The position numbers and the translations under genes were made by a program. From positions 51,335,162 to 51,399,161 of the forward strand of contig CM066995.1 of assembly GCA_033977485.1 (NCBI GenBank): DNA of 64,000 nucleotides, in the 5' to 3' direction. Below, one piece after another: positions 11,021 through 21,928 of the stretch. Below the pieces are notes generated by a model, which worked only from the letters and a program-made list of their open reading frames with translations, was not told where the DNA came from and ran no database searches. Each line of letters begins with the position of its first letter. The first letter of the stretch is position 1. This DNA is from Hydrangea macrophylla (lineage: Eukaryota > Streptophyta > Magnoliopsida > Cornales > Hydrangeaceae).

Positions 11021-14000
11021 TTAAGTAGGAGAATAGTTGGGCTCATCTAGCTGGATGTGCTCAACTTCAGTATGGAAGTTCTCCAAGAACGGTTTCAATC
11101 TTTGGCCATTGACCTTGAAACAATCATCGTTCTTTGGATTGACGAGCTCAACTGCCCCGTGTGGAAAAACAGTTTTTACAATGAACGGGCCTGTCCAACG
11201 GGAACGGAGCTTTCCTGGGAAAAGGTGGAGGCGAGAGTCATACAGCAAAACTTTCTGCCCCAGCTCAAATGATTTACGAAAAATCGTACGATCGTGGCGA
11301 GCCTTCAACTTTTCCTTATGCAACCTTGCAGAGTCATACGCATCTCGTCGTATTTCCTCCAGTTCTGTAAGTTGGAGCTTGCGTAACCGACCTCCCTCTT
11401 GAATATCAAAGTTCAATGAGCGTGTCGCCCAGTAAGCTTTATGTTCAATTTCAACAGGGAGGTGACAAGCTTTCCCGTAGACCAGTCTATACGGGGACAT
11501 ACCTAGATTCGTCTTGTAAGCAGTACGGTATGCCCACAAAGCGTCGGTCAGCTTGTATGCCCAGTCTTTTCGATTGGAACTAACTGTCTTTTCGAGAATA
11601 TGCTTGATTTCTCGGTTAGCCAATTCCGCTTGCCCGTTTGACTGTGGATGATAGGCAAGAGCGATTTTATGGTGGACTCCGTATTTCTTGAGAAGTGACT
11701 CCAAGGGTCTATTGCAGAAATGTTTGCCTTGGTCACTTAGTAAAGCTTTCGGAGTTCCAAAACGAGACAAGATATGCTCTCTGAGAAAGGACATGACCGT
11801 TCTGTGGTCATTTCATCTCGTTGGTATCACTTCTACCCATTTTGACACATACTCTACAGCAAGGAGTATGTATTCACAGTTGTTAGACTTGGGAAATGGG
11901 CCCATAAAATCTATGCCCCAATAATCAAATATCTCAATTGTGATGATAGGGGTTAAAGGCATAGAATTCCTTTTAGAAATAGTTCCAAGCTTTTGACAGT
12001 GTTGGCATGTCTTGCAAAAGGAATATGCATCTTTGAAAACTGTGGGCCAGTAAAAACCGCTTTGTAGAACTTTTTGTGCGGTCTTCTGTGACGCGAACTG
12101 GCCACCGCATGCCTCAGAATGACATGATGCTAGAATTACGGTTATATCCTCATTGGGAACGCAGCGCCTGATAACCTGATCAGCACAGTACTTGAAAAGG
12201 TATAGGTCATCAAAGAAGAAATGACGCGCGAACGAGAGGAACCGTTTTCTGTCTTGGTTTGACCAATGAGTTGGTGTTTCACCCGTGACAAGGTAGTTCA
12301 CAATATCAGCATACCAAGGCAGACTACTTACTGCCAGTAGCTGTTCGTCTGGGAACTCATCCTTAATGGATTGGGATTCAGTATTGTCGACAAAAGTCAA
12401 CCGGGACAAATGATCCGCAACCACATTCTCTACGCCTTTCTTGTCCTTGATTGTTAGATCAAACTCTTGGAGTAAGAGTATGTAGCGAATGAGCCGTTGT
12501 TTAGCGTCTTTCTTTGACAGCAGATACTTGAGGGCCGAATGATCTATAAAACAGACGATTGGTGACCCTATCAAATAAGACCTAAACTTATCCAAGGCGA
12601 ATACTACAGCCAACAGCTCCTTTTCAGTAGTTGTATAATTCATTTGAGCTTCATTTAGAGTTCGGCTGGCATAGTATATCACATATGGCTTATTGTCCTT
12701 TCTCTGGCCTAGGACCACGCCAATGGCGTAATCACTAGCATCGCACATTAATTCGAAAGGCAAACTCCAGTCGGGTGCCTGTATTATAGGTGCGGAGGTG
12801 AGGAGCTTTTTTAGATCCTCGAAGGACTTTTGGCAACTCTTTGACCACTCAAATGGTGCATCCTTGACAAGAAGTTGACAAAGGGGTCGAGAGATCGCAC
12901 TGAAGTTCTGGATAAATCGACGATAAAATCCTGCATGCCCTAAGAATGAACGGATATCTCTCACTGTACGGGGGACAGGTAGATTTGAGATTATGTCGAT
13001 TTTGGCCTTATCCACTTGGATTCCTTCATTGGATATTATATGGCCGAGAACTATTCCCTTGGTCACCATAAAGTGACACTTTTCCCATTTCAAAACTAGG
13101 TGTTTGTCCTCACACCGCATTAAAACCTGCTGGAGATTGCTGAGGCGATCTTCAAAGCTATGGCCAAACACTGAAAAATCGTCCATGAAGACTTCAAGGA
13201 TGTTTTCGACCATGTCACTAAATATGCTTAGCATGCACCGCTGAAAAGTAGCCGGTGCATTACATAAGCCAAACGGCATTCTACGGTAGGCAAATGTACC
13301 AAATGGACAAGTGAATGTGGTTTTCTCCTGATCTTCAGGAGCAATTTCAATTTGGTTGTATCCACTATATCCATCCAAGAAGCAGTAATACTTGTGACCT
13401 GCCACACGTTCTAGCATTTGATCCATGAATGGCAAAGGAAAATGGTCCTTTCGGGTCACAGTATTCAACTTCCTGTAGTCAATACACATCCTCCATCCCG
13501 TAGGAACACGTGTTGGTACTAATTCACCATCTTTGTTCGGGATGACCGTTATGCCTGCTTTCTTTGGAACCACTTGGGTTGGACTAACCCAAGGACTATC
13601 AGATATCGGATAAATCATCCCAACATCAAGTAGTTTAAGCACTTCCTTTTTAACCACTTCTTGCATGTTGGGATTCAGACGCCTTTGCATTTGCCTTGAG
13701 GGTTTAGCGTCTTCCTCTAGATATATCTTATGCGTGCATATGGATGGGCTTATGCCTTTGAGGTCAGCAATTGTCCATCCCATAGCATCCTTATGCTTGG
13801 TTAGCATTTTCACTAGCTTACCTTCCTGTTCATGAGTTAAAGCAGATGAAATGATCACAAGGTAGGTTTTTCCAGTCCCTAGGAATGCGTATTTTAGCTC
13901 TTTGGGTAGCTCCTTTAACTCTAACTCCGGAAACTGAAAAATAGAAGGCATTGCCAACTTTGTTTTAGGAGGCAATTGTTCATATGGCATTACCCACATG

Positions 14001-14785
14001 CATTCTGCTCTATCCTCCTCTATTGTATCCATCATAAGACACGTCTGGTTCAGATCAGCATCCAATGGAGTTGACTCTGCAGGCTGATGGATATCACCAA
14101 ATTGAGTCATCACAACTTCCAAAGGATCCTTGTAGTCGACCAAATCAACTTCATCTTCAATGACCGTGTCTATATAATGAATTTCTTCCTCATCATCGTA
14201 TTCTTCAGGTCGGGGATTAGAAAATATTTTTACATTCAATGTCATGTTCCCGAATACGATAGTCATGATACCACTTCTAACCTTGATCGTGGCATCAATA
14301 GTGTTGAGGAATGGACGTCCAAAGATAACCGGGATATGTGCACCAGGATTAGACACAGGTTCGGTGTCCAATATCACGAAATCAACCGGAAAGACAAAAG
14401 AGTCTATTTGGACAAGGACGTCCTCTAACACCCCTCTAGGGTACTTCACAGATCTGTCTGCCAATTGCAAAGCGACTCGGGTGTGTTTGAGTTCACCCAA
14501 CCCTAGCTGTTTATAAACTGAATATGGCAGCAGGTTCACGCTTGCTCCTAAATCGAGGAGTGCGTTATCTATCCTTTGATTCCCAATTCTACATGAGACA
14601 GTAGGTGTACCGTGATCTTTGAGTTTTGGAGGCAACTCATTTTAAATGATTGCACTTGTTTGGCATGCGACATAAGCATGTTTCTTCACGCTTTGCCTCC
14701 TCTTGACCGTGCATAGATCTTTGAGATACTTCGCATAGGCCGGCACTTGCTTGATAGCATCTAAGAGTGGAAGGTTAATTTTAAC
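11021..14785 (-). pseudogene. pol: Athila-B pol: protease, RT, RNase H, integrase
   Basis: This is the replication enzyme part of one continuous gag-pol frame. The protease has ALLDLGASVNLLP (DLG in place of the usual DSG/DTG, normal for Athila) near 14,550. RT has the FMDD active-site box near 13,185. RNase H starts around [11 protein letters not shown] (about 12,750). Integrase has the HHCC zinc region with CKTCQHC (about 12,000), then WGIDFMGPF (about 11,910), SDQGKHF (about 11,730) and the Glu in [10 protein letters not shown] (about 11,630). No chromodomain follows; the C-terminus with [11 protein letters not shown] is Athila-like. Stops in frame: TAA at 14,786-14,788 (end of gag), TAA at 14,642-14,644, and TGA at 11,813-11,815 between the first and second integrase Asp. 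The frame is otherwise intact to 11,021. Confidence 0.9.
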
Positions 14786-16582
14786 TTATTTAAACAATTC
14801 CAGAAACTCCTGATTCTTTGTCTCATTCTTGGGTTTCTTCAACCGTTGAGGATAAGGTGCAAGAAAAGGGCATTTTGGTGGTTCATCCTTCACAGACTCC
14901 TTCCCAGACCTTCGCTCAACTTCTTCTTCTACTCTAGGAGCTTCAATGTTTGCCTTTATTGGTTCATCATTAGTAGACGGCTCCTCCTCTCGAGTAGATG
15001 GTTGCTCAAGCTCATTGTCCACCACTTCCTCCTCTTTGTACACTTTGGGTGTAGATAGAGGCATGCTTTTATCTATGATTCTTCCACTTCTCAATGTAGT
15101 CACAGCTTTAGCATGTTCTTGATTGTTAGGACCATTGTTATGTCCTTTGGGGTTCGGAAGTGGTTGGGCAGGGAATGTTCCTCCTGAACCCTCTTGCCGT
15201 GCATCTATCCTGTCTAACGTGGCAGACATTCTACTCATCATCTGTATGAGTTGCTGCGTTAGATTGGCATTAGCAAGTGGCTCTTCTTCTTGTACCTTCT
15301 TGTGCGGTGGCACATAGGTATTGGTTTGTGGTGCATTGGAGGGTTGAGCTTGGTTGTAGTTATTGGTTCTGTTTTGATTGTATTGATGGGACGGTCTATT
15401 GTTTTGCCCTTGATATTGATTGTTGTTGTAGGGCTGCTGTTGATATTGATTTTGGGTCCCAGCATTATTTTTCCAATCAAAACTGGGGTGATTCCATCTA
15501 TTGTTACTTTGAAAGTTATTATTCGAATTCCCCGCCCCTCGAAAACCTTGCATGGCATTCATGTCCATAGGGGCTTGCTCTTGAAAATACGGCACATTGG
15601 GACAATATTGAGTTTTATGTCCCAACATATTGCATGTGCCGCATGGTTCCTCAGGCATGACTTGCCTAGAGCTCTCTCCTTTCATGCTTAACTCCTCTAC
15701 TTTCTTTGCCAGTACTGAATATTTCGTCATGAGGTGATCTTCACTGGTTAGTTGGTATAGGCTTTTCTCCTCTACACAGGATATCTGTGAGCGTGAGGCA
15801 TTGTCAGAATTTGACCATTCATGAGCATATTCAGCTAACCATTCGAAATGGGCTTCAGCCTCTTCAGTGTTTTTACGCAGAAATGGTCCAGAGCTCATTG
15901 TTTCTACCAACTTCTTCGTTTCACCATTCAATCCTTGATAAAAGAAGCTGATAGTTCGCCATTTCTCAAACCCATGGTGTGGGCATGAGAGAAGCAAATC
16001 TTTGAAACACTCCCACGCTTGTGTGAAGGTTTCATTGCTCTTTTGTTTATAGGAATTGATTTGACGCTGAAGATCTGTGGTCATGCGAGTAGGATAGAAT
16101 TTCTTTAGAAACGCGGTGCTCATCGCATGCTAGGTAAAAATTGAATTAGGTTTGAGGGAGTGGAGCCACGCCTTCGCTTTATCTTTCAAAGTGAAGGGGA
16201 ATAACATTAGATGCGTCACCTCCCTAGGACAATTCTGCGAGAATGTTTTGCAAACATCCTCGAAATCAGTGACATGTAAGTACGCCTTCTCACTTTCCAT
16301 CCCATGAAAGGTGGGAAGCAGTTGGATCATCCCATTGCGAAACTGAAATTCGCCATTATGTGGTGGGATTTGAATGCAAGAGGGCGTAGGTGCGTGTTCT
16401 GGTTGCATGAGATCGCAAAGAGGACGTAGTGCCTCATCAATTGGTACCACAACATTGTCACCATTTTCACTCTGATGATCATCCATTGATTCAGTTGGAG
16501 TGGCTACCGGATTAACGGAACTATCAGAGTCAGATCGGTAGAAAGGATTTCCAAAAATTCCTTCAATAGAATTATTGGACAT
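14786..16582 (-). pseudogene. gag: Athila-B gag
   Basis: This is the capsid/nucleocapsid protein of the element. It starts at Met (16,582), about 115 bp after the primer site. The retrotransposon gag core runs from about residue 85 (LLPTFHGMESEKAYLHV) to about 260. A canonical CX2CX4HX4C zinc knuckle, CGTCNMLGHKTQYC, codes near 15,640-15,600. An Asn/Gln-rich linker and an acidic region follow, then the conserved gag-protease junction. A TAG stop at 16,130-16,132 replaces what is probably a Trp codon (G to A), and a TAA stop at 14,786-14,788 sits where the related elements have Gln. Everything stays in one frame with pol. Confidence 0.88.
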
Positions 16583-16696
16583 GAACTAGGAGAGTCCCTA
16601 AGGTGAGTGTTTACCAAAAGAACTGAAAAGAAAAGAAAATAAAAACAGAAAGAGATGAGGAGAGACTGAGGTAATCTAAGGAATTGATCGTCGCCT

Positions 16697-16714
16697 TCCC
16701 CGGCAACGGCGCCA
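16697..16714 (-). other. Primer binding site (tRNA-Asp), Athila-B
   Basis: Minus-strand TGGCGCCGTTGCCGGGGA is a perfect 18-nt complement of the 3' end of plant tRNA-Asp(GUC) as I remember it. It starts 6 nt inside the 5' LTR edge. Confidence 0.85.
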
Positions 16715-17370
16715 AAAACTTGACACGGCGAAAATCTTGTGCGCTCTTGTGCAACACCCAAGTGTAGGTGGGCGTGCAAGTAGTAACTGGTAAGACCAGG
16801 TCGATCCCACAGGGAAGGATGAGAGATAAATTACTTAGATTAAACTCTAAAAGAAAAGAAAAAAATCAATATTTCAAGATAGGCGTAGAACACAAAGTTC
16901 TACAACTAACAACTACTAAACTAGATTAACTAAAGCAATGATGCAATATTTATCTAAAACAATATTTGAAAATGGTTTTTCTTAATAAAAGAAAGTGTTG
17001 GGATCACGCGAATCCACCATGACTCAACCATCTACCATGCAAATGCAATTAAGCTCAACGGAGGGCAACTTCTGCAATATCCCGTACTTCTCTAAAGATA
17101 TAGAATCAATAGTCCTTTCATGACCGGGACTATATCATCACAATTAACTTTGAAATACACAAAGGTGGTTTAATCCAATAGTTAAGACTCTCACCTACAA
17201 TGGTGTTAGCATTGAGGGTGGTTTGCAAAATATATTGAAAGAAAATGCCTTAAGGCTTAATGTTTAAAGACTGTTTTGACAAACTGAGCATATGGGGACA
17301 GTTTGATAACGAATCAGTAAAGCAGAAAGTCTTGGAATACTGTATTAGATGTCCTCAAGAATTAGAGACC

Positions 17371-17490
17371 TCGATCGATCGACGCGCTTTCGATCGATCG
17401 AACTTCATCATCTCTCGATCGATCGAATAACTTCGATCGCTCGACTACGTCTCTGTTCCGATCGATCGAACTACATTCGATCGATCGAAC
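17371..17490. repeat. CGATCGATCG palindrome cluster (downstream of TATA), Athila-B 5' LTR
   Basis: This is the counterpart of 4,298-4,416, with fewer decayed copies: positions that read T in the other LTR often read C here, keeping the palindromes intact. Confidence 0.85.
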
Positions 17491-17985
17491 ACAGAGAAAA
17501 ATATAGTGCATGGCAGAGGGCTGAAATCACGATTTCATCGCAATTTCCCAACCCCGAACTACTCAGACATGGTCTGGGAAGTATCAGATTTATTTTTTAC
17601 GTGAGAAATCATTAAGGTAACGTTTGGTTGCAAGTTTTTCATTAAAACTATGAAAATAATGGTTTTTACCTATCTAACATGCAATATTCAAAGCTTGAAG
17701 AACTAAACTGTGATTAACTCAATACAGCATATAAATAGAACAGTAATAAAGAACCTGGAACGAGAAAAACTTGTATTACTACAACCAATCCAATCTAACA
17801 ACGATGAATCTTGAAAAACCTACAAAAGAAACCACAAGAAAAACTCTCTCTTCCCTATGAAAACTGATGAAAACAAGTGGGGCGTCCTCCTGGGACGTAA
17901 ACAAAATGAATATATATAGCTACAACCTAATACTAGGGTTAAATCCCGTTTCTGCTGCGTGCGCGTAAAATCTGATAAAATGCAT

Positions 17986-18099
17986 GTTCGATCGATCGAA
18001 CAACTCTCGATCGATCTAACTTCCAGAAACTTAGATCGCTTGAACTACAGTCGATCGATCGAAACGTCGATCGCTCGAAAACTCTCGATCGCTCGAAAC
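17986..18099. repeat. CGATCGATCG palindrome cluster (upstream of TATA), Athila-B 5' LTR
   Basis: Six palindrome copies or variants, identical by eye to 4,913-5,028, begin about 70 bp upstream of the TATA box on the minus strand. Confidence 0.85.
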
Positions 18100-18350
18100 C
18101 TCTATTTCAGCTTTGAGTTTTCTTCATCAGGCTCAAACACTTCCTTTTATCAATATTCTTCAATCCTGTACACAGCAGCAGTGATCTGCACAAATAATCA
18201 CTAAAACAATACCACTTATCATAGTTTAATCAATTTGTGCAAAAACTGGTATTGTAATTCAAATTGCAGATAAATAGGGGAATTGTAGACTTTTCTAATG
18301 TATTTTTCTCTTTTAGCGCGGTTATATTCTACAAATGCACCCGCTTGTCA

Positions 18351-19196
18351 GTAATCTCCATATCGGAGTGGGTAGGATAATAGGTGAACAAAGAAATGGC
18401 TTATTTAAAAACGGCTCAAATGGGTTAACAAGGGAAAAATATCTATATTGGGTAGGCCAAAGGTCGAAAAGGTTTAATAAAATAGACGGCCTAGCGTCAT
18501 TTTCCAAAGTCACATGATTCTTTAATGCTATGATGTTAAGGGAAATATAATTTCTTTTTCTTAAACATGATAATTATAATACCGACTCGACTCTCAATCA
18601 AAATAAAAAATAATGAGACTACTCAACGAAATAGTGCGATTTGTCAAAGAGATTCGATAAATTTAAAACCCTCACAAAGAATGATAGGCTCAACAGCTCA
18701 CTGGGTTTAGTCTCCACAATTTTACTATTTAGCAATCCAACGTACATTATAGTTCAATTGTTAATATGTATCCATATGACTACGTGCCGTGCAACAAGAT
18801 ATGCAATTATAAGATATAAAACAATGATTCTACGGATATACAATCTTAAGACATACTTTCATAGATTCGGTAGACATTTGATTATACACTCTCTTAATTC
18901 TCAAAATTTCAACGAAATCAACTTACAAAAAGAAGTAACGCAGCATTGAACAATATTAAGAAATTATTTAAGAAACTGTTTTCATTTATTTAAAGAACAA
19001 TTACAATGTTTACTTTTCTATTCTTATTACTCCTATTTTGTATTAATATCTATAAATTTTTTTTTTTAAACATTGAATGAAAGAAATAACAGATAAACGA
19101 CATAACAAAAATAAAAGAACTAAGAACTAAAAATAAAACGACAATACTAAAATGAATATCCATATACTCTCCCCCAAACCAAATCACTGCATGTCC
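18351..19196 (-). other. Athila-A 3' non-coding region, proximal part
   Basis: This continues the sequence interrupted at 3,647 by Athila-B. It resembles 53,590-54,240 of Athila-C (for example the GGATAAT...GGTGAACAAAG and CTCAC.GGGTTTAGTCTCCAC stretches). No gene is visible. A purine tract on the minus strand (about 19,168-19,178) lies 20 bp after the end of the acidic gene. Confidence 0.6.
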
Positions 19197-19955
19197 CTAT
19201 ACAGGTGGGAACATGACAATGACATGGATGTAGTCCTCATAGAAGATCACCAGGACGTCCACTCCACGAAAAATGTCTAACGGTAGCTGTACGCCAGATC
19301 GAAAGTACCAATCCACAAGCTCCCACTCCGGGTGCTCCGCAGGGTCGAACGGTGGGTCCACCTCATCAAAATCAGCCTGTAACTCCGGACGCTCACCCTC
19401 CTCAATCCCCTCAATGACACTCGGACCCAAATCCACCCTATCATCCTCAGGACCGGAATAAGGCGCAAATATCGAAGCAATGTCCTCAGGGGACCAGTCA
19501 GGGTGACCCGGACGCTGTCGAACAACGTCCGGTACATAATCAGGTAGGTTCCTATATGGATAGGTAACCTCGGGTGTAGGCACAAAAGACTCAATAGGGT
19601 CAGATAAAGAAATAGCCGCTAATCCGGAGACAACACCCTCATCATCCTCATCGGTCAAGGAATCGGCCGATTCAGATGAAGAAGACTCGGAAGACGTAGG
19701 GGGAGCGCCATAAGGGCCATCAATAACAGTAGGGTCATCCCCAAATAGGTCATCCTCATCGGAAGAATAAGAACAGCTAAGAATGGGCATACGAGGATGA
19801 CGACGACACCAGCCGGGACGACCGACCGGGCCGTCAGGTTTCACTACCCTAGGACTCAGTATAGGAGTATCAGAAAGCGAGCTAGAGTCAGAACAATAAG
19901 TCGACTGACTCGGAGACACATCAGGAGAAGTAGGGGGAGAAATCGGGTGGTCCAT
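19197..19955 (-). CDS. Athila-A acidic accessory protein
   Basis: An intact 252-residue frame of unknown function starts MDHPISPPTSPDVSPSQS and is rich in Ser, Pro, Asp and Glu (SSSESADSLTDEDDEG around residues 90-110; theoretical charge strongly negative). The C-terminal 40 residues are more hydrophobic (LPLDIFRGVDVLVIFYEDY) and may match the middle of the Athila-B acidic protein. It is the last gene before the 3' non-coding region and the only A gene without a visible stop or frameshift. No signal peptide, catalytic motif or clear membrane span is visible. Confidence 0.55.
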   Translation of the reverse strand: MDHPISPPTSPDVSPSQSTYCSDSSSLSDTPILSPRVVKPDGPVGRPGWCRRHPRMPILSCSYSSDEDDLFGDDPTVIDGPYGAPPTSSESSSSESADSLTDEDDEGVVSGLAAISLSDPIESFVPTPEVTYPYRNLPDYVPDVVRQRPGHPDWSPEDIASIFAPYSGPEDDRVDLGPSVIEGIEEGERPELQADFDEVDPPFDPAEHPEWELVDWYFRSGVQLPLDIFRGVDVLVIFYEDYIHVIVMFPPV

Positions 19956-20638
19956 GAGATAATAAGGAGAACAGAGGATCTAGGCGGGCTATATAGATGC
20001 CAGAACAACAAAAACCTGAAACCAAAAATTAAGTCACAATTCAACGTTATTAGATTGAGTTATTACTTAGTAAAAATGAAACGTCACTTTTAGCTTGAGT
20101 GTGAAGCCGTAATGAATTCAAAATTTAAACAAAAGCAATATAGATATGAATTTAGATAAAATTCTGACAGAAGTACCCCCAACCCTGAACCTAAGGGATT
20201 CCTGTTATAGTGCAATGGTTGGTGAGATTGCTGTTCCATATTAATTCAATGACAATTGCTTCAATTGAATAAATGAAGACATTATAGAGCCAAGCATGAA
20301 AGTGAAACGGCAATAAATAACGATGTTAATGTTGTGACCAACTAAAAGCAACAGGAATAACACAACTATAAACGAGAAGCAACAAATGCAAAATGATAGA
20401 ATTACAGACCAAATTAGCAAAAGTAAACCAAAAAAAAAAAAAAATAGAAAGTAAACTAACCGGTCGAAGTCGGGTATAGCAAAATCCCACTACTAATAAA
20501 CATAAAGATGAAAAGAAAAAAACAATGCAATAAGAAAAGAATAAACATGCCCAGCTGTCTGAAAATGTCTAAACCACCCATCAAATACATGAAAAATGAA
20601 AAATAAAATGTCCATACACTCCCTTCCCAACATCTGTC
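19956..20638 (-). other. Athila-A spacer between accessory genes
   Basis: No gene is supported. A polypurine-like tract on the minus strand (GGTTGGGGGTA at about 20,173-20,183) occurs between the two accessory genes. Confidence 0.55.
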
Positions 20639-21928
20639 CTAATCATCAGCTCCCTCAAGCAACACCAACTCGAGACCCGTACTCCCCTGACCTGTAGTAC
20701 CATTACCATCCCCATTACTCCCATCTCCATCATCGCCATCGTCCCCATCGTCGCCAGCCTCCTCCTCCTCACCCTGCACCTCAACTCCCTCCTCGGCCAC
20801 CTGCTGTGCCTGTCGCGGAAACGCCGACTGGTAAGCTGCCTCTCCCTGAGCAAGAATGTCCTCCAGTTGGTCAGGATGATGAAGCTGGAAAAAGGACCTC
20901 ATGTAGGACTACAAGCGCAGCGTCTCACCTCGAAAAGCACAAACGTCCCCATACGTCCAAGCGTACGGGGTATCCTCAGGAGGAGGTGGACGCTGTGCTG
21001 CCTGCTCACGTTGGGCCTGGGCTTGCTCTCGGGCCCTCTTAACCTCTAGGTCTAGTCGATCCAAGCTCAACTTCCAATCAGCGGAAGCGAACTCTGGAAT
21101 GTGTGCATCAATGGGCTCATCGGCAGGAATAGAAAAGGCCTTAGCCCGAAGAATAGCAGTGATAGTGCGAGGGTAGGGCAGAAGAAGCTTAGAATCGAGG
21201 GAGTGGTCAATGGCATGGGCTGCAAGACGCATGCCCTCCATAATAATCAGGCCAGGGTAAAACCAATCGCTGCGGTAAACAGCGTGGAGGGCATGGTGAA
21301 TTTCCTTGGTCCGTTCCTGCTCATGACCAAGGGGGTACAGGTTTCGTTTAAAGACGTGGTCGATGAACCACATCTGGCGGGGCATGTGAGATCGTCGTAT
21401 AGATTGCCCCGACCCAGAGCGGCCGCCACACATGTCCTAAATGATATGTATAAAGGAGTGGGCTTTGTTGAGGACGTTTAATTTTGGAACTTGGTAAGAA
21501 TGAGAGGGGAGTTGGAGGATTTCAGCGATGTTATCTGGGTTGAGGGTAATGTCGTGGCCATCAATGGTGGTGGACAGAAAGGCGTGCTGGCTTAGGGATT
21601 GTTTATGGTAGCGGAGGTTTTGATGAAAGAGGCGGACGAGGCGGGGGTAGCTAATTAAGTCTGGGTTTCTAAAGTATAGTTGTGGGGCCAATTTACAGGC
21701 TACTAGGTTGTTGTGGCCCCATTTGGCGTCTTTATCAGACGCGAAATACTCGGCGTTGATAGCGGCCTTGTAGTTGAGGCCGCGGTTGGCGTATTTTGGG
21801 CCTAGTTCGTTGGGGTTCGGGTCGTCTGGGGGAGGTGGTGGAGGTGGGCCGGTTTGTTTTTCTTTTCCCTTGGATTTTTTCTGAGGCGGTTGGGAAGAAG
21901 AAGCGGATCGTACGGTTCGTTTTGTCAT
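20639..21928 (-). pseudogene. Athila-A accessory gene: 'putative plant transposon protein'-like
   Basis: A single frame of 430 codons from MTKRTVRS (21,928) to a stop at 20,639 is broken only by two TAG stops (21,437-21,439 and 20,909-20,911), both one C-to-T change from CAG. The N-terminus is basic (KKSKGKEKQ) and followed by a proline run. The middle (about residues 45-200) resembles the plant transposon-protein family seen in Athila-B, with YPRLVRLFHQNLRYH and a 'GHDITLNPDNIAEIL' segment. Residues about 310-340 look like a short coiled coil (RLDLEVKRAREQAQAQREQ). The C-terminus is an Asp/Gly-rich acidic tail. It lies upstream of the acidic gene here; the order is reversed in Athila-B. Confidence 0.6.

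Larger units (their letters stand above)
3648..18350 (-). mobile_element. Athila-B, Ty3-type LTR retrotransposon nested in Athila-A
   Basis: Two LTRs of identical length (1,630 bp) start TGACACGGCG and end CTTGTCA. They are flanked by GCAAT (3,643-3,647) and GTAAT (18,351-18,355), a 5-bp duplication with one mismatch. Minus-strand order: LTR, perfect tRNA-Asp primer site, gag-pol in a single frame, spliced acidic gene, palindrome array with TATA box, transposon-protein-like gene, non-coding region, polypurine tract, LTR. By eye the LTRs differ at about two dozen bases, nearly all transitions. Four in-frame stops break gag-pol and I see no frameshift there. B must be younger than A because it lies inside it. 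Confidence 0.94.
16721..18350 (-). repeat. Athila-B 5' LTR (1,630 bp)
   Basis: This is the promoter LTR of the element on the minus strand. Its TATA box is at 17,909-17,919, with palindrome clusters at 17,986-18,099 (upstream) and 17,371-17,490 (downstream). It differs from the 3' LTR mainly by transitions. Confidence 0.94.

Noticed and set aside
14087..15691. Several plus-strand frames opposite gag-pol of Athila-B
   Set aside because: They mirror the minus-strand gag-pol code, which has domain matches; no independent support.
19197..20638. Host gene captured by Athila-A
   Set aside because: The acidic frame lies between conserved Athila landmarks and has a probable, if weak, counterpart in Athila-B; no host-gene homology is recognised.
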